Origin: Copromyces sp. CBS 386.78
Lineage: Eukaryota; Ascomycota; Sordariomycetes; Sordariales; Sordariaceae
Length of the DNA: 42,124 nucleotides
Direction of reading: 5' to 3'
Assembly: GCA_030685235.1 (NCBI GenBank)
Contig: MU839289.1
Location: 1 to 42,124 of the forward strand
Notes under the pieces: model-generated
The model's input: the letters and a program-made list of their open reading frames with translations, nothing else
Databases searched by the model: none
What the model was told of the DNA's origin: nothing
Translations under genes and position numbers: made by a program
Shown: positions 1-11,024 of the stretch, piece by piece
Layout: each line of letters opens with the position of its first letter
Numbering within the stretch: the stretch's first letter is position 1

Positions 1-194
1 CTGGGGGCTTGGCGGGCGCGGTACGGTTTGCTGACGCCAAGAACAGGAGCGTGGAGACTCAGAATGGATGCGAGCGATCTGATTGGTTCAAAAAAATTTG
101 GGGTGCATTGGCGTGCCTTGGCGGGCGGGAAGGGTGGGGCGACAGTGTCGTAAGACTTTTATGGCAGTGCAGAAAGATGTTCTCTTTTTTTATA

Positions 195-246
195 TTTGCC
201 GGCCGGCAGGGAATTACTGGCAGGTAGGAAATTCCCGGCCGGCAAA
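195..246. repeat. Imperfect inverted repeat of GCCGGCCGG arms
   Basis: The arms 195-215 and 229-246 are reverse complements apart from a 2-nt indel. Both contain GCCGGCCGG followed by GGGAATT, around a spacer of about 13 nt. They could be termini of a small inverted-repeat element or a folded-back terminator. Seen directly; the origin is inference. Confidence 0.6.
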
Positions 247-336
247 AAAACTTAGTCATTTTCAACTAAAATCTAAAAAAAAACGCTTCTTTTCGATTTT
301 CCTCAACAACCAAGCATCGGAAAAAGGAGTAACCGG

Positions 337-375
337 TACCAAAATGACCGCCTAATCGAGGCGGTCATTTTGGTA
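337..375. repeat. Perfect 17-bp hairpin with 5-nt loop
   Basis: Arms 337-353 and 359-375 are perfect reverse complements (TACCAAAATGACCGCCT on the left) around the loop AATCG. Both outer ends are TA, as for termini of Tc1/mariner-type elements. It may be two abutting terminal inverted repeats left after loss of the middle. The motif CATTTTGGT recurs just downstream near 383. Confidence 0.75.
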
Positions 376-759
376 GTCTTTTCATTTTGGTGCATTTCCT
401 AAAAGTGGCTTGTTTTCATTAAAATAAAAAAGAGTTTTACCTTTTTATTTTTCAACCAATCATTTTTCTTAATTATTCGCATAGTGTTTCGCATCTCTAC
501 CTTTTTAACCAATCAATCGAATGCGAAATATAGTGCGAAAAAAACGCACGGATCAACATATCGTCTGTGTTTACGTGAATCGCGGCCGGTAAACAGAAAC
601 ACCGCCGCGCTGCGTCGATGGGCCCACGGACTACGACCTCTGGTGCGGATTTTCCGTGATAACACCTTTGGTGCCGTGGGCGCCATCTCCTTGCTTAGGC
701 ATGGTGTTTCAATTATAAGCGGAGGATTCGGCTATAGGAAAAGGATCGCCGGATTAGGA

Positions 760-1500
760 ACCTAGGTATAGAGGTTTCTAGGATAGAAATTTATAAGGGG
801 GGGACTCGTATTAAGTCGCTAAGGACCTATTAATTAACTAGCCTCGTAAAGGTTTAGAACAAAATATTAGAAGGTAGCGAATTATTCCAATTAGCGCCGT
901 ATTATAGTATTGGATAATAGTAATACCGCTCCAACCTTAACTACTACAAAATTAAAAGAGTAATACTATAAATAACTATTTCTGTTAGTTCCGGAGTAGA
1001 GAAGTTAGGCTTTAATTTATCTTTTACTCTCCCCCCTAATTTGGCTTCCCTACGTGCTTGCCCTGTCCGTAGTCACCTCGACCTACCTACCTCTACCATC
1101 CTGATACCTACCCGCCATTTTACTAGCAAATGAAAGTCGCTCACCCGGAGCCAATAATTTTTTCTAATAATATATCTGTTTTTTTTAGTCGCATGCAATA
1201 TTGCTGACACGACCAGCATATGCACGTAAAAGTTAAATATCGTTATTTTGCACCAGCACTTATACTAGCAATATTAATATGTACTACCTTACAACTTCAA
1301 CCTCTTCACAATCAAAATCCCTATATCCCTCCTCCTCCTCCTCCTCCTCCTCTCTATCGTTATTATTATTACTATAAATAGCCTTATCGTCAGGCGCGGA
1401 CATGGTAGTGCGGGGAATTGGGCTGAAATTACTCTATTGCAACTAAAAAAATATACAATTGAATAGATATATATTAATTTGCTATTAAATTTGCGGGTGG
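760..1500. repeat. AT-rich, RIP-like block
   Basis: This stretch is much richer in A/T and in TpA than the genes to the right, and it has stops in every frame. Such composition in a filamentous ascomycete is expected of a repeat mutated by RIP. No element ends could be recognised, so the element type is unknown. Confidence 0.55.
1328..1352. repeat. (CCT)n microsatellite
   Basis: About eight consecutive CCT units, a simple polypyrimidine trinucleotide tract, followed directly by a TCTCTATCG transition into AT-rich sequence. Confidence 0.8.
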
Positions 1501-2657
1501 AGAGGGTACCTCATTTCTCAGGTACGAATCGCTGGTCGTGTACGAATTGCTGGTCCTGACTAGTGGCCCCGCCGCTAGTCAGACGGTCGATTTTGAAGAC
1601 CTGACGAGTATCGGGTCTTCTAACATCGGTCATCCTCCTCCGGACGGGAGAATGTCATTGTCACATCACACCTCCACGAGCAAGTGATCAACACTGCGGT
1701 AGAGGGACAGCTACCCGGTATTCCGCACCTTGGTTCGCTTCACGGTTTAGGGCAGCATTGTCGGATGTGTTTCTGATCTCTGCCCGAGCAACGCATACTC
1801 GGTCGTCACCGTTGCCCGACCTGCCACTCCTCAACTTCACTCGACCCAACCCAAGAGCAAGAGAAATCAGCTGTAACAGAGCCTTGACGTTCATTACCAT
1901 TCGATGATGATAACAACGATGGAACGAGTGCCCGTGAACGCTTTGCTGCCACCTGCCCTCGATACAATGTCAGCCAGCTTCTACCGACGCCTTCCTGTCT
2001 TGCTCACGACGTCCTGCGTCCTAATCTATCGGCCTCTTTTATCCTGAATAACCTGGCTCACGTCATTGGCCCTGGGTGTCCTATACCCCCATCCTTCAAT
2101 ATAATCTTCCGAGACTCTTCCATCAACGCTGTGCCACCGCCAATCAGCCAACCCCAGATTATTTCCCCGGACCCCACGACGCCGTGCAGACGCCATTCTC
2201 AAGGATATGATACATGTCACTCACAGCTGGTCAGCCATTGAGGAGTGCGATCATCCACCTACATCACCCAATCGGTCATCCTCGGTGGTTCTCTGACTAC
2301 CACCTTGGCCCATACCTACATTACCACCATGTAGCTCCTCCACCACTGGTTCCTGGAAGTGGAAGGTCCATCAAGCTCGACTTACACCTGCCTCCCTCCT
2401 TTTAATCTATTTGATCCCTCGTTAATGCCAATCCAGTCTCATCAAGTCTCCGTCGGACCGCTAGCCGTGGGCTCGCATTGAGCTTTTGTCATGGCTGCCC
2501 AAGGTCACGAGAACAGAATTTCTCTACCGGGATATTACGTCCCGTGGAAGTCTTGTCATCATCATGGAATCTGGGTGTGGCTGGGAAAAACTATGCGGGA
2601 TGGCGAGGAATTGCCGATGAAGAACAAGGAAGCTCAGCGTCGCCCAATCTATCCTGC
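1501..2657. other. Intergenic; short tandem repeat and hairpin, then LPMO upstream region
   Basis: A 19-bp unit beginning GGTACGAAT is repeated twice in tandem from 1521. CTGACTAG (1556-1563) and CTAGTCAG (1575-1582) form an 8-bp hairpin. The rest is the upstream region of the AA9 gene. Short open frames on both strands lack credible starts or domains. Confidence 0.5.
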
Positions 2658-2670
2658 CCCGGACTCCGGG
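2658..2670. promoter_or_regulatory. CGG palindrome upstream of the LPMO
   Basis: CCCGGACTCCGGG is a perfect 6+1+6 palindrome 158 bp before the LPMO start codon. It contains CGG-N3-CCG, the kind of paired CGG triplet bound by fungal Zn2Cys6 regulators. Whether a cellulolytic regulator binds it is inference. Confidence 0.35.
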
Positions 2671-2716
2671 ACACATTACATTGTCTTCCAGCATTACTGA
2701 GAAAGGAGGGAACAGG

Positions 2717-2722
2717 TATAAG
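2717..2722 (+). promoter_or_regulatory. TATA-like element of the LPMO gene
   Basis: TATAAG lies about 110 bp upstream of the ATG, a plausible core promoter position given a 5' UTR of some tens of bases. No transcript data are available. Confidence 0.4.
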
Positions 2723-2827
2723 AGGCAGAGACGTCTCGCTCCTCCTGGTTCGCCTTCTATCACCCACTGATCACCCACCACAACTGTCAACAAGCATAGG
2801 CAAACATACGCTCGACGATCAGCCATC

Positions 2828-3617
2828 ATGCGGTTCGACCTCCTTGCTCTCTCGGCCTTTGCGCCGCTCGTTGCCGCCCACGGTGCCGTAACCAGCTACA
2901 TCATCGGCGGCACTACCTACCCAGGCTACGAGGGTTTCTCCCCTGCCAGCTCCCCTCAGACCATCCAGTTCCAATGGCCCAACTACGATCCGACCATGAC
3001 CGTCTCCGATGCCAAGATGCGCTGCAACGGCGGCACCTCCGCCCAGCTCAGCGCCACCGTGCAAGCCGGGTCTAACGTCACCGCCGTCTGGAAGCAATGG
3101 ACGCACGAGCAGGGCCCTGTTCAGGTGTGGTTGTTCAAGTGCCCCGGCGCCTTTGGATCGTCCTGCAAGGGCGACGGAAAGGGCTGGTTCAAGATCGACG
3201 AGATGGGCATGTGGGGAGGCAAGCTGAACAGCGCGAACTGGGGAACCGCGTTGATTGTGAAGAACCTCAAGTGGAGCAGCGAGATTCCGAGAAACCTGGC
3301 CCCGGGGAACTACCTGATTAGGCATGAGCTATTGGCCCTGCATCAGGCCAACACGCCGCAGTTCTATGCCGAGTGTGCGCAACTTGTGGTCCAGGGCTCG
3401 GGCAGTGCGGTTCCGCCGAGCAACTATTTGTATTCGATCCCGACCTATGCGCCGCAGAATGATCCTGGCATCACGGTATGTCAAAGAAGTTGTACTTAGT
3501 CGGAAGTTTCTGGGCATCAAAAAGCTAACGCGAGACATCAAGATCGATATCTACTCGAGCCAGGCCACGACATATACCCCTCCTGGTGGTCGCGTTTGGT
3601 CCGGATTCCAGTTCTAA
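2828..3617 (+). CDS. AA9 lytic polysaccharide monooxygenase (secreted, no CBM)
   Basis: Exons 2828-3475 and 3543-3617 flank a 67-bp phase-0 intron (GTATGT donor, GCTAACG branch, AAG acceptor) and give a 240-aa protein. Residues 1-17 are a signal peptide ending LVAA, so the mature chain starts with His18, the first copper ligand of the AA9 histidine brace. The second brace His is His93 in WTHEQGPV. His166 (in RHE), Gln178 and Tyr180 (in QFY) match the outer-sphere His/Gln and the axial Tyr. AA9 enzymes oxidatively cleave cellulose or related glucans outside the cell, using Cu and O2 or H2O2. The chain is about 223 residues after cleavage, a normal catalytic domain. It ends shortly after WSGFQF with no linker, CBM1 or GPI signal. 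C1 or C4 regioselectivity cannot be told from sequence alone. The intron restores the usual AA9 C-terminus; reading through it meets a stop at once. Confidence 0.95.
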
Positions 3618-3929
3618 AAGATTTGGGCATCATGGCTGGATGGCCCAGCAGTGGCAATCCAAATGACCATGATCAAGCGCAAGTGCCTCACCAGCATCCT
3701 GGGATTGATATGTAGGGTCTATTATCCAACGAACTATATAGTACATACAACTAGCACAGCGGGTATATAATAATTAACTTTTTGAGAACAAACCGACGGC
3801 GCCCTGTCTATCCAAGAAGCTAGAGCTACCGCCAAACCAACTGGGGCCATCTATTTGCATTTCTAATCGCCCCCCACTTCGATGTCCTCCTCCTCCTCGT
3901 CGCCACTGAACCTTAGGATTGACCTCCAA

Positions 3930-5747
3930 TCATGCGAATTCGTCCATGTTCCCACCATCTCCTACTCGGAACTGGTTCTTCGAAAACCCAAACACGCTGT
4001 ACCTCGCACCCGCGCCCACAAAAATAGCGCACCTCCCCCTCAACACACTCGTCTGAACTCCCGGTTCAAGAAATTGCTGCAGCGGGGTTGGGCGGTCGAT
4101 AACATCAATGTTGGGTTCGCCGTTTTGGGGCCGTGGCACGCCGCACTGGTGATGCGAATTGCTACCCCATACGTAAATCTTGCCCTCCTGATCGACCGCG
4201 ATGCTATGCTGCTTGCCGGTCGCCACGAGGTCCCATCTACACTCCTCCCGGTCGTAGTGCCACCCCGCAAACTGCGGAGCTTGAGTATATCTGTTCCCGG
4301 GCGGAACGGCGGGAATCACCGGCTCGTTCTCCTCGTTAACCACCCCCATGGCATTCGGCATCTCATGTTCGTTCCCCCACGCCTCCCCCCACCCGCTCCG
4401 GCGGATTGCCAGTCCGTACCGCAAGGATCCGGAAATGGACTTGATCGCCGACTCGGGCTCGTCGTCCCTGTGTCCGATCCCGCTTAGCCAGGGGGCCTTG
4501 GTCGGGTACAGCACCACCCGCATGTTATTCCCGTCCGGCGCATCGGGGTGTTCAGGCGTGGCCACGACCGTCGCTTTGGAGAGTGGAAGCGTCGTCTGCA
4601 TGTCGTCGTTCTGGCCCCACACGTAGCACAGCTGCGTGCCTGACCGGGGGCGCGGTTTTGTCACTGCCATGCTGTAGTTGGCGCCGCAGGCTATGTAGCG
4701 GATGTTTTGCAGGCCGGCGACCAAACCGGGTGCAAAGTGATGGTCCATGTTGGCGTAGGGATCCGCGCCGGCCGCGTAGCCGCGGCGGGGGTTGCGTCTG
4801 CCGGCGTTGCGAGGCATGAAGCGTCGGCCCAAAATCTCCATGTCGGGGGTTCCCCATGAGTAGACGAGACCGGATTTGGAGAGGGCCAAGACGTGGTTGG
4901 AGCCGCATGCGATCTGCACGATTTGCGGGTTGTCGGTGCCGGGGAAGCGGATTTTGAGGGGAGACGGTTGGTTGCGCCGTGGTTGTTGATCGGCCCACTC
5001 CAAGTGCTTGGGGTGGAAGGCGTAAAAGCGGTGCACGTGTTGGAAGCCGATCAAGTCGTTCTCGCCGATGTAGTACTGTTGGTTGGAAGGGGGGAAGATG
5101 AGGTTAGTTCAATGTTGCTTGGAGGAGATGACGGAGGGAGGAAGGGAGGGAGGGGGGGAGAGAGAAGGGAAAATGAAAAAAAATAATTAATAAATTTTTT
5201 TTTTAAAAAAAAATTTTGTAACAAGAGAGAAAATACATGCCTCGAAAGCACCCCATCCATAGACCTGACCCGTTTCGGTCAAGGCAAAGGAGGCATGATC
5301 GCTCACTGCCACCTGCGTAAAGACGGTGTGGCGCGGGATGGCGATCCAGTTGATATTCATAGGTATTTGCAGAATGGCATCGATTCTCCGTCCTTCCGGT
5401 CCGTTTGGATTCAGGTCCCTTTCCTCAACCGTACTATAATCCACCCACCTGCCGTCGGGGAGCTTCCACATGTCCGTCACCCGGCCGAGGGCGCCGTGCT
5501 CGTTTGAGCCCCAGGACACGACCCGGTTGTCGACCGTGAGAGCCAAGGAGTGGTTGTTGCCCACGGCCATAGCAACGACATGGTTATCCTCGATCAGCCG
5601 AGGGACTCGCTGCGGAGATTGAGCGATATAGCCCTCTCTATGACCTGGACCCAAGCACAGTTGGCCTTTGTCGTTGGCCCCCATGACGTACACGTCCATT
5701 ACCTCTCTGGGGGCGCGGTTGATGATTTGTTCTGGTTGTTGAGCCAT
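3930..5747 (-). CDS. RCC1-repeat (regulator of chromosome condensation) protein
   Basis: Exons 5747-5241 and 5075-3930 give about 550 aa. The start is the first ATG (MAQQPEQ) with context CCAAGATGG; the frame extends upstream but without ATG. Repeats begin at residue 17 (DVYVMGANDKGQL). Typical RCC1 blade motifs follow: SLALTVDNRVVSWGSNEHG, SFALTETGQVYGWG, HVLALSKSGLVYSWG, SIAVDQEGKIYVWGSN. The fold is a seven-bladed propeller. Relatives include the Ran guanine-exchange factor and many other proteins, so the specific role is open. The intron appears to be GC-AG: the donor is GAG|GCATGT at 5240 and the acceptor ends at 5076, in phase 0. The C-terminus is uncertain. The frame stops at 3930, but an in-frame acidic tail (DEEEEDIEVGGD, then a stop at 3863-3865) lies just beyond. 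A further short intron with its donor at AG|GTACAG could join it. Confidence 0.85.
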
Positions 5748-7224
5748 CTTGGGCTGACTGAGTGTGTTTCTTTCACTTCCCTCAAAACAGAGTGATCTTT
5801 GTATATCCAAGTGTCGCTGGCTGTTCGATGAACACCATGGCTACGGCATCAGGGGTCTTTACCCCTACTTATGCTGCACAGACTTTGGTGATGGCCAAGG
5901 TGGTCGAGTACCGAGTTAGATATCAAACAATGGCACCTCAATCGAACATCTCGAAAGAGAGTTCTCGAGGCGGCATTGTTCGACCCATTTTTAGTACCCG
6001 GATCCATTGTCCTAGCCCGGGACTGAAGCCCATCTTTGTCTCGGCTCTTTCATGAGCACGCTTTGTGGTGAGAATGTCATTGTATGGTAGTCTGAGCTTT
6101 GTTCGCTGTATTTTGCGTATTGGACGAAATACCGGAAGGCCTTTTCAAAGTTGAGTATGATTTAGAGAAGATTGACGGGTGGTGGGGTGGATGGTTGATG
6201 AGTGGCTATGGAAGAGTTGAGGAGGAACCGAAGTTTGTTGATGTTGATGCACAGGCATAAAAATAAACCGAACATGGACAGTCCAGTACGCCTCGCCTTT
6301 GGGCTAGGAAAGGCTGTGACAGAACTGCGATAGGGATTACACGATTTTGAAAACACTTCTGCCAAAAGCGCTTGGGGATTATAGAATTTAGAAAATGCCT
6401 AGAGAAGAGGCTTAAAGGCATTGGAGAAACGCTTGAATGTATTATGCACTGACCGTGATGTTCTCGGTTTATTTTCACGACCCCTTCGCCAGCGGGGCAA
6501 CGTGCACGATAATTGAATCCTCCTGTATGCTTGTTAATGCGGGACCACCGTATCGCCATCGCGGAGCCCGATATACGCTTAATAAAACAGAACTAAAGCA
6601 CAATTCCGTCTTACAATGCTGGAATATCATTGATAGGAGGTATTGATATACACTCCGGGCTCTTTGGGAATTATCAGACGTTGAGGATGCGATGAGTTTG
6701 AAGAGCCGGGCTAACATCCAAACAGACCACTACCGCAGTTGCCTGCACCCTTGTGGATCGTGTTGCACTCACGGGTTAGGGTTAGAAAGGAACCCCTCCT
6801 TCCCGTCAGAAGCCCCGAAATTGCGCGGCCCGGCAGCGGACCCTTCTGGGGACATTCAACGTCATCGTCTCAAGTTCACTATCCGCGACGACTTCATTCT
6901 CTGTAAGTGTAAATCCTGCATTGACCGGGAAGTGTTTTTTTTTGCAAATTACCCCTCTTTCCGACCATTGCTGAACTGTCTGTTTCGGACCTCTTCCGGT
7001 CATTTAAGACCTTGCAGCGGGTATTATCGGAGCTGCACCGACCGGCGTGTCTTCCGCTCATCTGATTCCGCCACCTTTTTAAGTGGCCTCTTCATAATTG
7101 TGACTGAGACCGGACTGCCTCTATCAAAATAACTTTTGCAACCAACAAATTAAATCCCCCCCAAAAACGACCGCTCACCAATTTCAAACTCAGGACTCGA
7201 CGCACCCAAACAGAATCGCCAATC
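5748..7224. other. Intergenic region, divergent promoters
   Basis: It lies between the divergently transcribed RCC1 gene and the quinolinate phosphoribosyltransferase gene. Several open frames of 60-146 codons occur, but they overlap each other, lack domains and use non-ATG starts or unlikely composition. I see no supported gene. A double telomere-type repeat lies at 6773-6785. Confidence 0.5.
6773..6785 (+). promoter_or_regulatory. Double telobox-like motif
   Basis: GGGTTAGGGTTAG contains two copies of the telomere hexamer TTAGGG about 440 bp upstream of the NAD-synthesis gene. Such short interstitial motifs serve as telobox promoter elements in fungi. Two units can also occur by chance. 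Confidence 0.3.
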
Positions 7225-8202
7225 ATGATTGACGTGGCTCTCGACCATGGCTCCCTCGAGCACATCCTCCCCGTTTCGTGGAAATCCCAAATAACAGCCT
7301 GGCTCGCCGAGGACACCCCTTCATTCGACGTCGGCGGTTTCGTTGTCGGCGACGCGCCTCGCACCGCCACACTCTGGGGCAAGTCACAGGGCATCCTGGC
7401 CGGCGTGCCCTTTTTCAACGAAGTATTCAAGCAGTGCGGCTGCACCGTCGAGTGGCACGCGTCCGAGGGCTGCCACGTCGAGACCCACGGCGGAAAAAAG
7501 GCTTTGGCGACGGTGAGCGGTCCCGCGCGCGGCCTGCTCGAGGGCGAGCGCGTGGCCCTCAACATCCTGGCCCGCTGCTCCGGCGTGGCCACCCAGAGCC
7601 GACACCTGCTGGTGAACCTGCGCAGTGCCGGGTACGGGGGCATCGTGGCGGGTACTAGGAAGACCACGCCCGGATTCCGCCTCGTCGAGAAGTACGGCAT
7701 GCTCGTCGGAGGAGCCGACCCCCACCGCATGGACCTCAGCACGATGACCATGCTCAAGGACAACCATGTCTGGAGCCGCGGCAGCATTACCGAGGCTGTC
7801 AAGGCGGCCAAGGCGGCCGGTGGCTTCAGCCTTAAGATCGAGGTCGAGGTGCAGAGTGAGGAGGAGGCTGACGAGGCGATTGCTGCTGGTGCCGACATCA
7901 TCATGCTGGACAACTTCACTGGTGAGGGCGTCAAGGTAGCGGCTCGCAGCTTGAAGGAGAGGTGGGCCGGCAAGAAGCAGTTCTTGCTTGAGGTTTCTGG
8001 TGGTTTGACTGCCGACAATGCCGAGGCCTACATCTGCCACGGTAAGTGTGCCGAATTATTCTTGGCGAATATCAATGTTGCTGACAGATGATCAGATATC
8101 GATATCCTTTCGACTAGCTCCATCCACCAAGGTGTGCCGCACGTTGACTTTTCGCTCAAGATCAACGTTGACAAGGGCACCGGCCCTGAGGTTTCGAGCT
8201 AA
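7225..8202 (+). CDS. BNA6: Quinolinate phosphoribosyltransferase (nicotinate-nucleotide pyrophosphorylase)
   Basis: Exons 7225-8041 and 8096-8202 are joined across a 54-bp intron (GTAAGT donor, CTGAC branch, ATCAG acceptor) and give 307 aa. The enzyme converts quinolinate and PRPP to nicotinate mononucleotide, CO2 and PPi, the last committed step of de novo NAD synthesis from tryptophan. The N-terminal QPRTase domain covers roughly residues 20-115. The alpha/beta-barrel has the family signatures GTRKTTPGFR (144-152), HRMDLS (168-172), MLKDNH (176-181) and later EVEVQ and IIMLDNF. The second exon supplies the conserved end ISTSSIHQGVPHVDFSLK-type strand (here DILSTSSIHQGVPHVDFSLK). An alternative acceptor 9 nt upstream would shift the frame and lose this end. 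Length is normal for the fungal enzyme. Confidence 0.96.
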
Positions 8203-9172
8203 AAGCCATGTAATCAGGGTGTGAGTGTACGACCGATTGGTATGATACTTCAAGAGTCAAGCATGTAGTTATACCCGACGTTAATGAGCTGGTTGTGATA
8301 GGCCAATTCGACCACTGTGCGTGGTGATACGAGGTTGGTGGAACTGGAGTCACACAACAGGAGAAGAACGCCAGCACAAAAATGTCAGGGACAAACGGAT
8401 CAGTAATCATGCTACATGTGGTGCGTCCTGCGTTCCAGTTTAAGTAACTAGAATAGCAGTTTTGTCCCAATCCAGCTCATCCAGGATTGTGGCACAATGA
8501 GTTATTGACCGTGCCTGTGAGGTGCACCGTAAAAGTGCAGGGTAGGTGACAAATTTGGCCCTTCTCGAGAAGGATCGCCCAGACAGTCCTCGCCATTTGG
8601 TAGGGCTGTGGTTGCCTGCCCTGTGCCTCCTGTGCCCCTGACTAGAGGCGCCGTGTCCCCACAATTCCCCGCTGTCAGAGATTGCAACTGAACCCGACCG
8701 GTCAACGGCGATAGCTACCTCTAATAAGAGGCCCCCGCGGACCAGTCAGTCGGTGTGTTGTCGTTCGTTTCGGGACCTGACAAACCGGCCAGTGGATGAT
8801 GTGGATGTAACCAAGTCCAGGCCCGACGTCCACTGTAACCTCAGCTGGAGCCTCATCTTCACGTTTCCCACCAACAACATCGTTCGGATCTCATTTTACC
8901 ATTTGTTTGTGCTTCTTTTCACACTCAATCAAGGCGAAATAATACACCCGTTCCTACAACGCATCAACGGTTTGCTCGTTTCTCAATTTCTTATCGCCGA
9001 AAAAGCCGTCAAGATAGGCCGACACGGGAATCGCGGCCTCAGCGCCAAAGGAAAACTTACAGACTACGGCAACGACGACGACGATTTTGTCGGCTTTGAC
9101 GATTTTGCCGTCGGCGGGAAAGGCAACAAGAAACCCAAGAATCCCAAAAAGCCCAAGAGGCCACGAAGGAAA
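8203..9172 (+). other. Intergenic region and long 5' leader of the sirtuin gene
   Basis: No independent gene is supported. From about 8753 the sirtuin frame is open upstream of its first ATG but contains no in-frame ATG, so it is best read as 5' UTR. Its translation would be rich in Asp and then Lys/Pro, which is not sirtuin-like. Confidence 0.55.
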
Positions 9173-10365
9173 ATGGGTCAAGAATTTTCTGCCGTTCCTG
9201 AAACGACCAAGCCTGAGACCCTCTCAGAGCGCAGCCTGCCCGCGGTCGCCGGCTACATCAAGTCCGGCAAAGCTAAAAAGGTTGCTGTCTTGACGGGCGC
9301 GGGTATTTCGACTGCTGCTGGCAGTAGGTTTGTCCTCAGTCTCTTCAAGTTACCTACAAGTTTGGCTCACTCGCGTTTATAGTTCCTGACTTCCGCTCTC
9401 CCGAGACTGGCCTCTACGCCAACTTGGCCGCCTTGGAACTTGAGGAGCCCGAAGATGTTTTCAGCTTGCCCTTCTTCAAGGAGAACCCAAAGCCATTCTA
9501 CGTGCTCGCCAAGGATCTCTACCCCGGCAAATTCCACCCTACCATCTCACATGTATTCATCAACCTCCTGGCTACCAAGGGCCTCCTCTACCAGCTCTTC
9601 ACCCAAAACATTGACTGCCTAGAGCGCCGTGCCGGTGTCCCTGCCGACTTGATCGTCGAAGCCCACGGTAGCTTCGCTTCCCAGCGCTGCATCGACTGCA
9701 AGACGCCGTATCCCGACGACAAGATGCGCGAACATGTTAGCCGTGCCGAGGTCCCCCACTGCGAGAAGTGCAACGGTCTGGTCAAGCCCGATATTGTCTT
9801 CTTCCACGAGAACCTTCCCTCTCTGTTCTTCGACAGGAGGCACATGGCCGAAGAGGCTGACCTGGTGCTCGTTCTCGGCACAAGCTTAACCGTCCATCCC
9901 TTCGCCGGTCTTCCCGATCTTGCCCCCGTCGAAGTCCCCCGTGTCTTGTTCAACATGGAGCGCGTAGGGTCTCTGGGATCCCAGCCCGATGACGTTCTCG
10001 TTCTCGGTGACTGCGACACTGGTGTGCGGCAGCTGGCTGATGCGCTCGGGTGGCGCGAGGAGTTGGAGGCCGAGTGGAGGAAGTTGGTAGGAGACGAGGA
10101 GGCCGACAGGCAGTTGAAGGGCTCGACGAAACGCCAGGTCGAGGATGAGGTCTCGCAGCTGGTTCATGATGTCGACAAGGTACTACACGTGCACGATGTT
10201 AGCAGCGGCAGTTCTTCGCCTAGTCCTGAGGCTGCTGCGGAGAAGCAACAGAAGGAAACGACCCCGACAACTCAGCAGGAGGTTCAGCAAAACGGACCGG
10301 CTTCTGTTGAGAAGAGTGTCGAAACAACGGCGGGGACAGAAGAGGTCAAAGTTACCGGGACCTGA
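9173..10365 (+). CDS. HST2: Hst2/SIRT2-type NAD-dependent protein deacetylase (class I sirtuin)
   Basis: Exons 9173-9323 and 9383-10365 flank a 59-bp intron (GTAGGT...TTATAG) and give 377 aa. Sirtuins remove acyl groups from lysine using NAD+, releasing nicotinamide and O-acetyl-ADP-ribose. The Rossmann/NAD motifs are GAGIS (42-46) and, across the splice, AAGIPDFRSP. TQNID (124-128) and the catalytic His145 in EAHGS follow. The zinc module is Cys153/Cys156 and Cys177/Cys180 (CIDC, CEKC). VLGTSL and FNME complete the NAD pocket. The motif LYANL and the short N-terminus fit the Hst2/SIRT2 branch rather than Sir2/Hst1. The tail after about residue 290 is charged and low complexity. The N-terminus MGQEFS fits the MGxxxS/T N-myristoylation consensus. 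The start is the only in-frame ATG before the domain. Confidence 0.94.
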
Positions 10366-11024
10366 GGAGAGGGAACGAGCTGGCACAGGCGCCATGAAGG
10401 AGATGGTTTACATTTAGGACGGCCTCGCCCCATGCGACTTGGATATGGGCTATTGAAGGAGCCGAAACCGGCCGCACGGTACTATGCTAGGGGAGAGTAT
10501 CGATGCATGATGGCGTTCGTAAGGTATGGGAATTAGGTATGAGAAGGGTCCGGGCTGGCGAGTTATTTCGCCTGTATCACGCTGCTTGTTTTTTTCCTGT
10601 TGTTCACAATCAAGGATACCTGTCCCTGGTGTTTGCTTACTATCAGTTTCCTGCTTTCATGCTCATGTTTTCTCCGTTATTTCATTGTTCGCTGATCGTG
10701 GTCTCTGCTCAGCACTACCACATGCAGAACGCCAGCACTGTGCCCCAAGAACAGCTGTACTGCTTATTTACCAGGACCACTCTGCATCGTTTTATGCTCG
10801 CAGATGGTGTGTTTGAGGCGTGGATTACTACACAGCTGCATTTCGAATGCATCAGGAGAAGAGCGCATACGATGCGTCGCGCCATGTATAAGAAACCGCC
10901 GCCTCCTCCTCCAACTTCAACCCGTCGTCATGTTTGAGTTGAGGCTTGCTTTCAAAGTCAACACCAACCACACACAGCACGATCTTTAACGCGGAATTGC
11001 GGCCACAACGGCGCGTCTCAGATC
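10366..11024. other. Intergenic region
   Basis: This holds the 3' region of the sirtuin gene and the upstream region of the first zinc-finger gene. Open frames at 10503-10937 overlap one another and have no domain or splice support. I see nothing convincing. Confidence 0.5.

Larger units (their letters stand above)
1..760. other. Left flank without a supported gene
   Basis: No open frame here starts with ATG and looks coding. The longest frame (484-765) begins at GTG and has no recognisable domain. The stretch carries two strong inverted repeats, listed separately, and A/T-homopolymer runs. It looks like decayed repeat DNA. A 12-base match to the start of fungal 28S rRNA near 717 is too short to mean anything. 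Confidence 0.5.

Noticed and set aside
715..730. 28S rRNA fragment
   Set aside because: ATAAGCGGAGGA matches the 28S start, but the flanks do not.
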